A stretch of 64,000 nt of DNA from Megasphaera massiliensis (GTDB lineage Bacteria > Bacillota > Negativicutes > Veillonellales > Megasphaeraceae): NCBI RefSeq assembly GCF_000455225.1, contig NZ_HF954537.1, forward strand, positions 70,096-134,095, read 5' to 3'. Position numbers and translations under genes: made by a program. Below the pieces are notes generated by a model. That model worked only from the letters and a program-made list of their open reading frames with translations, made no database searches and was not told where the DNA came from. Below are positions 27,185-38,132 of this stretch, piece after piece. Each line of letters starts with the position of its first letter. The first letter of the stretch is position 1.

Positions 27185-27346
27185 GGCGTTACCTTTTAAC
27201 CTTTGAAGGCAGCGAAACGGTCGAGCCAGGTGCCGCCTGCCTTCAGAACCAAAAACTTTACGGGGCAATTGTGGTACATTGTCCGGAAATGTGGTAAACT
27301 AGTGTAGTTACAGTTGAGATGTGGAGAGAGAGGTGTCTTTTTACGT

Positions 27347-28522
27347 ATGGAAGATAAAACGGGTTCAGACTATAAAGAACGGAAACCGAAGAAGTTTAAT
27401 GCCCGCATTGTAGCTGATAATATCATGAAAGGCGTCATCATCCTGATCATGGTCGTCATTTTTGTCATGATTGCCGACCAGCTTATCGGGACGCCGTTTA
27501 TCAGTGCAGAAATCGAAGGGGAATTTTTCCACGGCAGTATTTTTGGGACGACCATCATGGCCGTCATGACTTATATTGTCGGCATCATTCTCGGGGCCCT
27601 CGTGGGCTACGGCATTTCGCCTTTTGCGCTGCGCCTCATTTGGGCAGCCATTCATCGTATCGAATTGGGTCTTAATGATTTTGAAAGCCAGGATATCATC
27701 GTCGGGACGTTAGGTTTGCTTTTTGGACTTATCATTGCAAATTTAATTGGATTGGCCTTCGCTCGACTGCCGATTATTGGCGCTTACGGACCGATTGTAT
27801 TCAATATCGTCTTTGGGTATGCCGGCATGAGCATTGCCGTCCGCAAGAAGAGTGAAATCATTGCCCTCGTCGGCAACCTGCGTCTGGGTCGTCCGAACAA
27901 GGAGCACAAGCGCAGGGAACTGGAATTTTCCGGGAAGCTCCTCGATACGAGTGCCATCATCGACGGCCGCATCGCCGAGATCTGCAGTACCGGTTTTCTC
28001 GAAGGACCGCTCTTGGTGCCGGTATTCGTTTTGGAAGAGCTCCAGCTCATTGCCGATTCGTCGGACTTATTGAAGCGCAATAAGGGACGCCGCGGCCTCG
28101 ATATCTTAAAGCAGATGCAGGAAGACAACTACGTCGAAGTACGCATCATCAATGACGATTTTGACGACGTCCAGGGCGTCGACTCCAAGCTCGTCCGCCT
28201 GGGCCGTAAAATCAATGCCAAGGTCGTCACCAACGACTACAACCTGAATAAGGTTGCCGGCCTTCAAGGCGTCGCCGTCCTCAACATCAACGATTTAGCC
28301 AACGCGTTGAAACCGGCCCGCGTTCCCGGTGAGCAGATGAATGTTCTCATCGTCAAGGCCGGCAAGGAAGAAAACCAAGGTGTTGCTTACCTCGACGACG
28401 GTACGATGATCGTCGTCGAAGACGGTCAGAAATATATCGGCTCGACTATGCCGGTTACGGTTACGTCTGTCCTGCAGACGTCTGCCGGTCGCATGATATT
28501 TGTAAAAATCGCAAATGAGTAG
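27347..28522 (+). CDS. PIN/TRAM-domain membrane protein (YacL family)
   Basis: Protein of 391 residues with about four membrane helices in residues 27-165, a PIN nuclease-like domain from about 197 (LLDTSAIIDGRIAEI, with Asp200 and Asp206 as metal ligands) and a C-terminal TRAM domain (about 325-391) that binds RNA. This is the YacL family, found next to radA/disA and ispD in Firmicutes; its RNA target is unknown. I chose ATG at 27347 since it starts the conserved charged N-terminus before the first helix; a TTG 33 bases earlier lacks support. It is followed closely by ispDF. Confidence 0.9.
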   Translation: MEDKTGSDYKERKPKKFNARIVADNIMKGVIILIMVVIFVMIADQLIGTPFISAEIEGEFFHGSIFGTTIMAVMTYIVGIILGALVGYGISPFALRLIWAAIHRIELGLNDFESQDIIVGTLGLLFGLIIANLIGLAFARLPIIGAYGPIVFNIVFGYAGMSIAVRKKSEIIALVGNLRLGRPNKEHKRRELEFSGKLLDTSAIIDGRIAEICSTGFLEGPLLVPVFVLEELQLIADSSDLLKRNKGRRGLDILKQMQEDNYVEVRIINDDFDDVQGVDSKLVRLGRKINAKVVTNDYNLNKVAGLQGVAVLNINDLANALKPARVPGEQMNVLIVKAGKEENQGVAYLDDGTMIVVEDGQKYIGSTMPVTVTSVLQTSAGRMIFVKIANE

Positions 28523-28531
28523 GTGAAATGT

Positions 28532-29701
28532 GTGAAAGTATCTGTCATCGTGGTAGCGGCCGGTACAGGGAGCCGCTTCGGTTACGAGCGGAATAAGCTC
28601 TTTTATCCGCTGTGCGGCGAGCCTGTCCTGACCCATACCCTGCGGAACATCTTTGCAGCCCGCTCGGTCCATGAAGTGGTCATCGTCCATTCCCGCATCG
28701 ATACCAAGGAGATCCGCCGTATCGTCGATGATCTCCATCCCATTCAGCCTGTGCGCTATACCTTAGGCGGGGCGGAACGAGAGGATTCGGTGTATAACGG
28801 GCTCTTGGCTGTCGGCTCCGATATGGATGTCGTCATGGTCCACGACGGAGCCCGTCCCTTTGCGCCGCCTGATTGGTATGATCAGGGAGCGGTCATGATG
28901 GAAACGGCTCGGGCCGCCATCTACGGGATTCCCTTAAAGGATACCATTAAAGTTCGCGGTGACGACGGCCGGCTCCATACGCTGAACCGCAGCCGCTTAG
29001 TGGCGGCCCAGACGCCGCAGATCTTCCATCGGGACTTATTGATGGAAGCCCATAAACAGGCGCGGCTGAAAGGACTCAAGGCGACGGACGACTCGTCCCT
29101 CGTCGAGGCCATGGGCGTACCCGTCGTCATCCTTGAAGGCAGCGATAAGAACCGTAAGGTGACGACCCGCGACGACATTCCCATCCTGTCCCTGTATTTG
29201 AAAGGGAGGGAGGTCCAGCGCATCGGCACCGGTTACGATGTCCACCGCCTGATCGAAGGGCGGCCGCTCATTCTCGGCGGCGTCGAGATTCCCTTTGATC
29301 GGGGCCTTGAAGGCCACTCCGATGCCGACGTCCTTATTCACGCCGTCATGGATGCCTTATTAGGCGCGGCAGGGCTTCGTGATATCGGGACCTATTTTCC
29401 CGATACAGATGAGACCTTTAAAGACATTTCCAGCCTGGTGCTGCTCTCTAAGGTCCGCCATCTCTTGCAGGAAAAGTGCTGCCGCATCGTCAATCTTGAC
29501 GTAACGCTGTTGGCACAGCAGCCTAAAATCAAACCCTTTGTGCCGCAGATGATTGAAAATATTGCCGAGGCCCTGCGGATTTCTAAGTCGGCCGTTTCCG
29601 TCAAAGCGACGACGACCGAAAAATTAGGATTCGTCGGCCGGGAAGAAGGCATGGCAGCTCAAGCGGCGGCCATGATCCTAAGCTATCAATCGTACCTATA
29701 A
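28532..29701 (+). CDS. ispDF: Bifunctional IspD/IspF of the MEP isoprenoid pathway
   Basis: Fusion of 389 residues. The N-terminal IspD part (2-C-methyl-D-erythritol 4-phosphate cytidylyltransferase) shows VIVVAAGTGSRFG, VHDGARPF and AAQTPQIF. The C-terminal IspF part (2-C-methyl-D-erythritol 2,4-cyclodiphosphate synthase) starts near residue 229 with RIGTGYDVHRL and continues GHSDADVLIHAVMDALLGA. The two enzymes catalyse non-consecutive steps of isoprenoid synthesis. GTG at 28532 with AGGTGA five bases upstream is preferred over GTG at 28523, which overlaps the ribosome site. Separate ispD and ispF are usual in bacilli, so the fusion is a lineage feature. Confidence 0.94.
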   Translation: MKVSVIVVAAGTGSRFGYERNKLFYPLCGEPVLTHTLRNIFAARSVHEVVIVHSRIDTKEIRRIVDDLHPIQPVRYTLGGAEREDSVYNGLLAVGSDMDVVMVHDGARPFAPPDWYDQGAVMMETARAAIYGIPLKDTIKVRGDDGRLHTLNRSRLVAAQTPQIFHRDLLMEAHKQARLKGLKATDDSSLVEAMGVPVVILEGSDKNRKVTTRDDIPILSLYLKGREVQRIGTGYDVHRLIEGRPLILGGVEIPFDRGLEGHSDADVLIHAVMDALLGAAGLRDIGTYFPDTDETFKDISSLVLLSKVRHLLQEKCCRIVNLDVTLLAQQPKIKPFVPQMIENIAEALRISKSAVSVKATTTEKLGFVGREEGMAAQAAAMILSYQSYL

Positions 29702-29725
29702 GTATGTATTTAGGAGGAATTTTTT

Positions 29726-31183
29726 ATGTCACAGGAAGTACGCGTTCGTTTTGCTCCGAGTCCGACGGGACCGTTCCATATCGGCGGCGCCCGTTCGGCA
29801 CTGTTCAACTACCTTGTCGCTAAACACACGAACGGCAAGTTCGTCGTCCGCATCGAAGATACGGACCGCAAACGTTCGACGTCCGAATCGGAAGAAAATA
29901 TTAAAGAAGCTTTGAAATGGCTGGGCATTACCTGGGATGAAGGTATCGATGTCGGCGGTGCCGACGGCCCGTATCGCCAGACCGAACGCCTGGACATTTA
30001 TCAGAAATATACAGATAAGCTCTTGGCTGAAGGCAAAGCCTACTACTGTTTCTGCACGCCGGAAGAATTGGAAGCCGAAAAGAACGCCCAGCTGGCTAAG
30101 GGCGAAACGCCGGTATACTCGGGAAAATGCGCCGATCTTCCGAAAGAAACGGTCGAACAGTATTTAAAAGAAGGCCGTCCTCATGTCATTCGCATCAAGA
30201 CGCCGAAAAATGAAACCATTGAACTCGACGACCTGGTCCGAGGCCACGTGTCCTTCGACTCCAACAACGTCGGCGACTTCGTCATCGTCAAATCCGACGG
30301 CATTCCGGTCTACAACTACTGTGTCGTCCTCGACGATGCCCTGATGCACATTACCCATGTCATCCGTGCTGAAGAACACTTGTCGAATACGCCGCGTCAG
30401 CTGGTCATCTATAAAGCGCTTGGCTTTGAAGCCCCGCAGTTTGCCCACGTATCGCTGATCCTCGGCGCCGACAAGAAGAAGATGAGTAAGCGCCACGGCG
30501 CCACTTCTGTTCAGCAGTACCGCGATATGGGCTATCTGCCTGACGCCCTGGTAAACTTCCTGGCTCTCCTCGGTTGGACGCCGGACAGCGACCAGGAAAT
30601 CTTCAGCCGCGACGAATTGAACGAACAGTTCTCCCTGAGCCGCGTGGCTAAGAATTCGGCTGTCTTCGATATTGAAAAATTGAACTGGATCAACTTCCAT
30701 TACATGAAAGAACTCGATGAAGATCAGCTCTATACCTTGTGCCTGCCGCACCTCCAAAAGGCCGGTTATGCCAGTGAAAATCCGGATCAGGCCGAAGCCG
30801 ATTGGCTGAAAGCTGTCTGTGCCGCCATGCGCGAACACGTCCAGTACGGCGCTCAGATCGTCGATGCCGCCAAGGTTTTCTTCACCGAAGACTATGCCCC
30901 GGAAAACGAAGAAACGGCAGCCGTCCTCGCCGAAGAAACAGCCCCGGCCGTCCTGTCCATGTTCCGCGATGAACTGACGGCCCTTGATGAAGTCACGGCC
31001 GATACGGTACAGCCCTTGTTCAAAAAGATTCAAAAGGGCCTCAAGGTGAAGGGGAAATTCGTCTACATGCCGATCCGCGTGGCCATTACGGGCGTCATGC
31101 ACGGTCCCGATTTGAACGTCATCGTCGCCCTCATGGGCCGCGAAAAAGTTTTGAATCGCCTGAGTGCCGTCCTTGATAAATAA
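29726..31183 (+). CDS. gltX: Glutamyl-tRNA synthetase
   Basis: Class I synthetase of 485 residues that charges tRNA-Glu, and likely tRNA-Gln when followed by amidation. The HIGH-type motif is in SPTGPFHIGGARSALFN and the KMSKS loop reads KMSKRHG. Length is normal. It follows ispDF after 24 bases with AGGAGG ahead of the ATG and precedes the cysS T-box, the order seen in many Firmicutes. No clear terminator was found before the promoter of the T-box leader. Confidence 0.96.
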   Translation: MSQEVRVRFAPSPTGPFHIGGARSALFNYLVAKHTNGKFVVRIEDTDRKRSTSESEENIKEALKWLGITWDEGIDVGGADGPYRQTERLDIYQKYTDKLLAEGKAYYCFCTPEELEAEKNAQLAKGETPVYSGKCADLPKETVEQYLKEGRPHVIRIKTPKNETIELDDLVRGHVSFDSNNVGDFVIVKSDGIPVYNYCVVLDDALMHITHVIRAEEHLSNTPRQLVIYKALGFEAPQFAHVSLILGADKKKMSKRHGATSVQQYRDMGYLPDALVNFLALLGWTPDSDQEIFSRDELNEQFSLSRVAKNSAVFDIEKLNWINFHYMKELDEDQLYTLCLPHLQKAGYASENPDQAEADWLKAVCAAMREHVQYGAQIVDAAKVFFTEDYAPENEETAAVLAEETAPAVLSMFRDELTALDEVTADTVQPLFKKIQKGLKVKGKFVYMPIRVAITGVMHGPDLNVIVALMGREKVLNRLSAVLDK

Positions 31184-31196
31184 TAATGATTATATC

Positions 31197-31225
31197 TTGA
31201 CAGATAAGTGATTATTGGGTACTAT
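31197..31225 (+). promoter_or_regulatory. Promoter of the cysS T-box leader
   Basis: TTGACA (31197-31202), a 17-base spacer and TACTAT (31220-31225), 14 bases after the gltX stop. Confidence 0.7.
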
Positions 31226-31274
31226 ATACGTACATATTAATTAATAACATGTATCAAATAGTATGTTTGAATAC

Positions 31275-31507
31275 GCATCTGCGATGAGCAAAATGAGTTG
31301 CAGTGGCATCCGCCAGAGAGAAAAAGCCGTGGCTGAGAGCTTTTTCAGGTCATAAGACTGCAACGCTGCCTTTGTGAGCAGGCCGGGTGAATGGAGTAAT
31401 CCGGTCCGGGTGCGCCCGTTACTGCGCAGTAAAGATTACGGCTGTGCCGTAAAAACAGAGTGGAACCGCGGGCCACCGTCTCTGTCATAAGGGATGGTGG
31501 CTTTTTT
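31275..31507 (+). promoter_or_regulatory. T-box leader (tRNA-Cys sensing) of cysS
   Basis: The T-box core AGAGTGGAACCGCGG lies at 31457-31471, with UGGA to bind the tRNA acceptor end. The terminator GCCACCGTC/GATGGTGGC plus six T follows at 31472-31507. The upstream part holds a long stem I with TGC triplets at 31359 and 31367 that could be the Cys specifier. Uncharged tRNA-Cys should stabilise the antiterminator and allow cysS transcription. The 5' limit of stem I is approximate. Confidence 0.93.
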
Positions 31508-31533
31508 GGTTTAATTTTCAGGGGGGTAACAGT

Positions 31534-32975
<1,442 letters not shown>

Positions 32976-32979
<4 letters not shown>

Positions 32980-33461
32980 AATTCAAACAACTCCAAGCCT
33001 TAAAAAAACGGGCCTACGAGGCCTTTGCCGAAGGCAAGCGCCTCGATGTCCCTGAAAGCGATGCCGCCCGTCTCGATTCCATCAACCTGGCCTTCGTCGG
33101 CGACGCTTATTATGCCTTGACCCTTCGCAAGCGCCTGGTGGAAACGGGGATTCCCCAGGTACAGGTCCTCCACGGCCTGGCCGCGGAATTCGTGTCGGCT
33201 AAGGCCCAGGCCTGGGTCTACCGCCGCCTTCGCGACAGCCTCACAGAAGAAGAAAAAAGCGTCTGTCAAAGGGCGCGGAACGCCCATACTATGGCGCCTA
33301 AAAGTGCTACCGTTGCCGAATACCATGACAGTACGGCCCTTGAAGCATTAGTCGGCTTTTTAGTCATGGCCGGGCAGGAGGAACGGTTGGCTGAGATCAT
33401 GGAACAGATTTATGAAGAAACCAAGGCTTACTGCAGCCAAACCAGAGGAGGTAAGGAATGA
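32976..33461 (+). CDS. mrnC: Mini-ribonuclease III (MrnC)
   Basis: Dimeric RNase III-like enzyme of 161 residues without a double-stranded RNA-binding domain, which matures 23S rRNA ends. The RNase III signature-like stretch is LAFVGDAYYALTLRKRL, and the second acidic cluster is in STALEALVGFLVM. GTG at 32976 overlaps the cysS stop (GTGA). It lies between cysS and rlmB as in B. subtilis. Confidence 0.92.
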
Positions 33462-34210
33462 GCGCGGATACACTGATCATCGGCCGCAACAGCGTCACCG
33501 AAGCCTTGAAGGCAGGCCGGTCCATTACCAAGATATACGTCGCGTCGGGCAATGAAACGAAGCCCTTGCAGCGCATTCGCGATTTGTCAGCCGAGGCGGA
33601 TATCCTCGTCGAAGAGACGCCGTTAAAGGTCTTGAACCGCCTGGCGCCGGATAACCGTCACCAAGGCGTCGTGGCCTTTGCCAAAGCCGTTGAATATGCC
33701 GACCTCACGGACGTCCTCATCGCCGCCGATGAAAAGGGCAAGGTTCCCTTTTTGGTTCTCCTCGACGGCCTGGAAGACGTCCACAACGTAGGCGCTATCA
33801 TCCGGACCGCCGAATGTGCCGGTGCCGATGCCGTCCTCTTGCCGAAACGCCGGTCAGCGCCGATCAATGAAACGGTGGGTAAGACGTCGGCCGGGGCCAT
33901 CGAATACCTGCCGCTGGTGCAGATAGGGAACATTTCCCAGACGCTGAAACAACTCAAAAAACGGGGGTTTTGGGTTATCGGCGCCGATATGGAGGGGGAA
34001 ACCGATTACTTCCACAGCTCTTTGACCGATCCCGTCGTCCTGGTCATCGGAAGTGAAGGACGGGGGATTTCTCATTTGGTCAAGGAGACCTGTGACGTCC
34101 TGGTCCAAATTCCCATGTTTGGCCACGTCAATTCTTTAAACGCCTCCGTAGCAGCGGCACTGCTCATGTATGAAGTCGTGCGCCAGCGTCAGGCGAATAC
34201 CATCAAATAA
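33458..34210 (+). CDS. rlmB: 23S rRNA (guanosine-2'-O-)-methyltransferase RlmB
   Basis: SpoU-family methyltransferase of 250 residues. It has an N-terminal substrate-binding domain (IIGRNSVTEAL) and the three SPOUT motifs: NVGAIIRTAECAGADAVLLP, VIGSEGRGISHLV and IPMFGHVNSLNASVAAALLMYE (shown in part). It probably modifies G2251 of 23S rRNA. The start overlaps mrnC by four bases (ATGA). The yacP gene that follows in B. subtilis is absent here; sigH comes next. Confidence 0.93.
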   Translation: MSADTLIIGRNSVTEALKAGRSITKIYVASGNETKPLQRIRDLSAEADILVEETPLKVLNRLAPDNRHQGVVAFAKAVEYADLTDVLIAADEKGKVPFLVLLDGLEDVHNVGAIIRTAECAGADAVLLPKRRSAPINETVGKTSAGAIEYLPLVQIGNISQTLKQLKKRGFWVIGADMEGETDYFHSSLTDPVVLVIGSEGRGISHLVKETCDVLVQIPMFGHVNSLNASVAAALLMYEVVRQRQANTIK

Positions 34211-34224
34211 GTGAGGTGACGATA

Positions 34225-34932
34225 ATGCAGGCAGCGTCTCATGAAACTGAAAAAAATGACCGCTTTGCAGGCATGAGTGATGAAGAAATCGTCAGGATTG
34301 CCCAGTCCGAAAAGGACGGGCAGGCTACCGATTATATCGTCCACAAGTACCGTAACTTTGTAAAATCGAAGGCTCGCGCCTACTTTCTTGTCGGTGCCGA
34401 CCGGGATGACATCATCCAGGAAGGAATGATCGGCCTTTATAAGGCGACGCGGGATTTTCGCGGTGATAAATTGTCGTCCTTTCGGGCCTTTGCCGAACTA
34501 TGCATTACCCGGCAGATCATTACGGCCATTAAGACGGCGACGCGGCAGAAACACATACCTCTCAATTCTTACGTATCCCTCAATAAGCCCATCTATGATG
34601 AAGATTCCGACCGGACCCTTCAGGATATCTTGTCGGGCATTCGCGTCAGCGACCCGGAAGAGCTCATCATCGGACGGGAAGAATTCAACGACATTGAGAT
34701 GAAGATGAACGAAATCCTCAGTGATCTGGAATGGAACGTCTTGACGGCCTATTTAGACGGGAAATCGTATAATGAAATGTCACGGGAACTCCATCGCCAC
34801 GTAAAATCCATCGATAATGCCCTCCAACGGGTCAAACGCAAGTTGGAACACTATCTGGAAACACGCAATGAAGAAGAAACAGAAAAGATTGAGAAAGAGC
34901 CGAAATCAACTATTGATAGAAAGGCTAAATAA
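34225..34932 (+). CDS. sigH: RNA polymerase sigma factor SigH
   Basis: Sigma-70 family factor of 235 residues. Region 2 shows YFLVGADRDDIIQEGMIGL and FRAFAELCITRQIITAIK, and region 4 shows LDGKSYNEMSRELHRHVKSIDNALQRVKRK, shown here in part, matching SigH of Firmicutes. In B. subtilis SigH drives early sporulation and competence genes; no sporulation gene is visible here, so a role in competence or stationary phase is more likely if the host does not sporulate. ATG at 34225 lies five bases after GTGAGGTGA; an in-frame GTG at 34216 overlaps that site. Confidence 0.92.
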   Translation: MQAASHETEKNDRFAGMSDEEIVRIAQSEKDGQATDYIVHKYRNFVKSKARAYFLVGADRDDIIQEGMIGLYKATRDFRGDKLSSFRAFAELCITRQIITAIKTATRQKHIPLNSYVSLNKPIYDEDSDRTLQDILSGIRVSDPEELIIGREEFNDIEMKMNEILSDLEWNVLTAYLDGKSYNEMSRELHRHVKSIDNALQRVKRKLEHYLETRNEEETEKIEKEPKSTIDRKAK

Positions 34933-34976
34933 GTGTACAATAATACTGTTAGCGTCATTGTGTGAGGAGGATTAAC

Positions 34977-35213
34977 GTGATCACTGCATTAGAAATCATC
35001 GTTGTCATTTTGGCACTGCTCATCATCGGTGTTGTCGTAGCGCAGAAGAGCAAGACCCAGGGGATGGGTGCAGGCTTTGGCGGCGGTGCCGACGACTTGT
35101 TTGGCAGTCGTGCCCGCGGCATGGATGCCTTGCTTTCCAAAATGACTATCATCTTATCGGTATTGTTTGCCGTCTGTACCTTCGTGTTGGGCAGATTGAT
35201 GCATACCTTTTAA
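34977..35213 (+). CDS. secG: Preprotein translocase subunit SecG
   Basis: Two-helix membrane protein of 78 residues that assists SecYE in export. The first helix (ALEIIVVILALLIIGVVVAQ), a Gly-rich loop (GMGAGFGGGADDLFG) and the second helix (TIILSVLFAVCTFVLG) match SecG. The GTG start at 34977 follows GAGGAGG by six bases. The secG-rnr-smpB order is conserved in many Firmicutes. Confidence 0.93.
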   Translation: MITALEIIVVILALLIIGVVVAQKSKTQGMGAGFGGGADDLFGSRARGMDALLSKMTIILSVLFAVCTFVLGRLMHTF

Positions 35214-35223
35214 TGAAACTAAT

Positions 35224-35255
35224 GAGGGCTGTCGCATATGCGGCGGCTCTTTTTT
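35224..35255 (+). terminator. Terminator between secG and rnr
   Basis: GCTGTCGCA pairs with TGCGGCGGC using two G-U pairs, flanked by GAG/CTC, and is followed by a T-rich run. Confidence 0.6.
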
Positions 35256-35282
35256 ATAAGCGGACATGTCGGGAGGAGCACT

Positions 35283-37628
35283 ATGGATTTAAAGCTGGCT
35301 CATGATATAATAAATATATGTACTGCCATGGCCCCCGAAGGGGCGACCGTCGAAGACTGTGCCGAACAGCTCGGCATTGCCGGTGCGAGACTGGCTGACG
35401 TATTTGAAACATTTGATGAATTGGTGAGGAGTGAGAAGCTCATGAGAATTACAGGCGATCGATATATTGCTGCCAAAACGCCGCAGGAAATTACCGGTAT
35501 CTATAAGGGATACACGCCGACCTTTGGTTTTGTCATCAGCGAAGATCTGACGGAGGACGTCTATATTTCCGAGCAGAACCGCAACACGGCCATGAATAAC
35601 GACAAGGTCACGGTCCGTATCATCCATGCCGGGAACGGCCGCCACAAGCAGGAAGGGGAAATCATTTCCATCGTCGAACGAGCTAACCAGACCTTAGTCG
35701 GTACCTTCCAATTGGAAAAACACAGCGCTTTTGTAAAGCCTGATGATGAACGGATTCGTGAAGATATCTACATTCCTCTCGATAAAACGGGCAATGCCCG
35801 CAGCAGTGCCCGCGTCTTGGTGACGATTACCAAATGGCCGACACGGAATCGCAAGGCCGAAGGGGAAGTGACGGAAGTTCTCGGCTATAACGGCGACCGC
35901 GACCTCGACATCAAGGTTATCATGGCCCGCCACGGCCTGCCTTTTGCCTTTCCGGAAGAGGTAACGGCCGAAGCCGATGCCATCGACCAGACCGTCGTCC
36001 TCGAAGACGGCCGCCGCGACTACCGCGACCGTCAGCTCATTACGATTGACAGTGAAGATGCTAAAGACCTTGATGATGCCATCGACGTCGTAAAACTGCC
36101 CAACGGCCATTTCCGCCTGGGCGTCTACATTGCCGATGTCAGCTACTATGTCCGTCCTCACTCGGCCATCGATGAAGAAGCCTATAATCGGGGCACCAGT
36201 GTCTACCTCGTCGACCGGGTCATCCCCATGCTGCCTGAAGTCCTGTCCAACGGTATTTGCAGCCTCAACGCCGGGGAAGACCGCTATTCCATGACCTGTG
36301 TCATGGAAATCGATGATAAGGGCAAGGTCGTCAAATCCGACATCGGACCGGCTGTCATCCGCGTCAAGCGCCGCTGTAACTACGTCGAAGTCCGAAAAGC
36401 CCTGGTCGACGGCATCATCCCTGAGGATTTGCAGCCCTTCATGCCCATGCTTCGGGATTTGCAGGAACTGTCGGCAATCTTAAAGAATATGCGCCTTCGC
36501 CGCGGGGCCATCGACTTTGATTTCCCGGAATACAAGGTCATCCTCGACCCGGAAGGCGTACCCCTTCGCTTAGAAAAACGGGAACGGACCCTGGCCGAAC
36601 AGATCGTCGAAGAAAGCATGCTCATTGCCAATGAAACCGTCTCTTGCTATCTCCGCGACAGCGATAACCCGTCGGTGTACCGAATCCATGAAATTCCCGA
36701 ACCGGAACGGCTGGATATGATGCGTACCGTCCTGTCGAGCTTCAACCTGCCCGTACCCGATTCGGAACACGTCAAACCGGCTGATTTCCAAAAACTGCTG
36801 GAAAGTACCAAGGGTACCGATGAAGCCGCCGTCGTTCAGACCATCGCCCTGCGCTCCATGCAGCAGGCCCGGTACGCTACGGCCAACGCCGGCCATTTCG
36901 GTCTGGCCTCGGATTGCTATACCCACTTTACGTCGCCGATCCGCCGCTACCCGGACCTCATGGTCCACCGCCTCATTCGCCAGTATCAGCGCCGCGGCAA
37001 ACTGCGGGAAGAAGAAGCGCAGCAGTCCTTGTCCTTCCACACCATGGCCGCCAATCAGGCCAGCTCGCGGGAACGCATTGCCGTCGAAGCCGAACGGGAA
37101 ACGGACGACCTCAAGAAATGCCAGTACATGCTGCCCTTCATCGGCCAGCCTTTCGAAGCCCATGTCACAGGGATCACGTCCTTTGGTCTCTTTGTAGGCC
37201 TCGAAAACGGTATCGAAGGTTTGATCCACATTTCCCTGTTGACCGATGATGCCTACGAATTCGACGAAACGTCTTATACGCTTCGAGGTCAGTTCGGCGG
37301 CAAGATTTATCGTCTCGGCGACGCCATGGAAGTCACCTTGGCTCAGGTCAACGTCGAAAAAGGAGAAATCGACTTCGTTCCCGGCCGTTATGAATCGCTG
37401 GAAGACGTCCAAAAGTTGATGGCCGCCAGTAGTGAACGGCGCCATAAACGAAAGAGCAGCGACAACAAGGAAGGCAAGACCAAGCGCAATTGGTTCGCCG
37501 GCGCAGGCGGCTCGAAGAAAGATAAAAAGAAGGATAAGAAAATCCGCAAGGATAAGAAGAACAGCCGTAAAAACGACCGCAAAGGCAAGAATACCAAAGT
37601 GCGCCGCAATAAAAAGAGTAAGAAGTAG
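35283..37628 (+). CDS. rnr: Ribonuclease R
   Basis: 3'-5' exoribonuclease of 781 residues. It has an N-terminal winged-helix and cold-shock domains, an RNB catalytic core (IDSEDAKDLDDAIDV with the metal-binding aspartates), an S1 domain (FEAHVTGITSFGLFVGLENGIEG, shown in part) and a long, strongly basic tail of Lys/Arg repeats from about residue 715. RNase R degrades structured RNA and works with tmRNA-SmpB in trans-translation; smpB follows at 12 bases. I chose ATG at 35283 with GGGAGGAG upstream; an earlier in-frame start would lie inside the terminator after secG. Confidence 0.95.
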   Translation: MDLKLAHDIINICTAMAPEGATVEDCAEQLGIAGARLADVFETFDELVRSEKLMRITGDRYIAAKTPQEITGIYKGYTPTFGFVISEDLTEDVYISEQNRNTAMNNDKVTVRIIHAGNGRHKQEGEIISIVERANQTLVGTFQLEKHSAFVKPDDERIREDIYIPLDKTGNARSSARVLVTITKWPTRNRKAEGEVTEVLGYNGDRDLDIKVIMARHGLPFAFPEEVTAEADAIDQTVVLEDGRRDYRDRQLITIDSEDAKDLDDAIDVVKLPNGHFRLGVYIADVSYYVRPHSAIDEEAYNRGTSVYLVDRVIPMLPEVLSNGICSLNAGEDRYSMTCVMEIDDKGKVVKSDIGPAVIRVKRRCNYVEVRKALVDGIIPEDLQPFMPMLRDLQELSAILKNMRLRRGAIDFDFPEYKVILDPEGVPLRLEKRERTLAEQIVEESMLIANETVSCYLRDSDNPSVYRIHEIPEPERLDMMRTVLSSFNLPVPDSEHVKPADFQKLLESTKGTDEAAVVQTIALRSMQQARYATANAGHFGLASDCYTHFTSPIRRYPDLMVHRLIRQYQRRGKLREEEAQQSLSFHTMAANQASSRERIAVEAERETDDLKKCQYMLPFIGQPFEAHVTGITSFGLFVGLENGIEGLIHISLLTDDAYEFDETSYTLRGQFGGKIYRLGDAMEVTLAQVNVEKGEIDFVPGRYESLEDVQKLMAASSERRHKRKSSDNKEGKTKRNWFAGAGGSKKDKKKDKKIRKDKKNSRKNDRKGKNTKVRRNKKSKK

Positions 37629-37640
37629 GAGGAATCACTA

Positions 37641-38114
37641 GTGTCAACATCACCGACTAAAGGTGTGAAATATATTTCAGATAACCGCAAGGCCCGTCAC
37701 GATTATTTTATTCATGAAACGTATGAAGCCGGCATCGCCCTGACCGGTACAGAAGTCAAATCCCTGCGCCAGGGCAAGGTCAACTTGAAAGACAGCTTCT
37801 GCCGCATTGAAAACGGCGAAGTCCTGCTCTTAGGGATGCATATCAGCCCGTACGAACAGGGAAATCGCTTTAACCATGACCTGCTGCGGACGCGCAAGCT
37901 CTTGCTCCACAAGTATGAAATCATAAAATTATTGGGCAAGATTCAGGAAAAAGGCTATACCCTCATTCCCCTCAATCTCTATTTTAAGAAGGGGAAAGTC
38001 AAGGTAACCGTGGCCTTAGCGACAGGGAAGAAACTGTACGATAAACGCCAGGCCTTGGCTGAAAAAGAAGCCAAACGCGATATTGAACGCCGTATGAAAA
38101 ACAGAAATTACTAA
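37641..38114 (+). CDS. smpB: SsrA-binding protein SmpB
   Basis: tmRNA-binding protein of 157 residues, needed to rescue stalled ribosomes. Typical sequence: [39 protein letters not shown] and the basic C-terminal tail [19 protein letters not shown] at 37641 follows AGGAGG, which overlaps the rnr stop. No tmRNA gene follows, although it often does; the next gene starts 18 bases downstream. Confidence 0.96.
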   Translation: MSTSPTKGVKYISDNRKARHDYFIHETYEAGIALTGTEVKSLRQGKVNLKDSFCRIENGEVLLLGMHISPYEQGNRFNHDLLRTRKLLLHKYEIIKLLGKIQEKGYTLIPLNLYFKKGKVKVTVALATGKKLYDKRQALAEKEAKRDIERRMKNRNY

Positions 38115-38132
38115 AGATAGGAGTATTACGTT

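Noticed and set aside
27199-27260. Short minus-strand reading (LKAGGTWLDRFAAFKG then stop) and a GAAGGCAG/CTGCCTTC pair
   Set aside because: Too short, with no start or ribosome site; could be a gene remnant but cannot be supported.
31184-31533. Region before cysS as a small protein gene
   Set aside because: The T-box core and terminator explain the sequence fully.
36570-37445. Minus-strand frame opposite rnr (291 codons)
   Set aside because: Shadow of the RNase R catalytic domain, with no independent signals.
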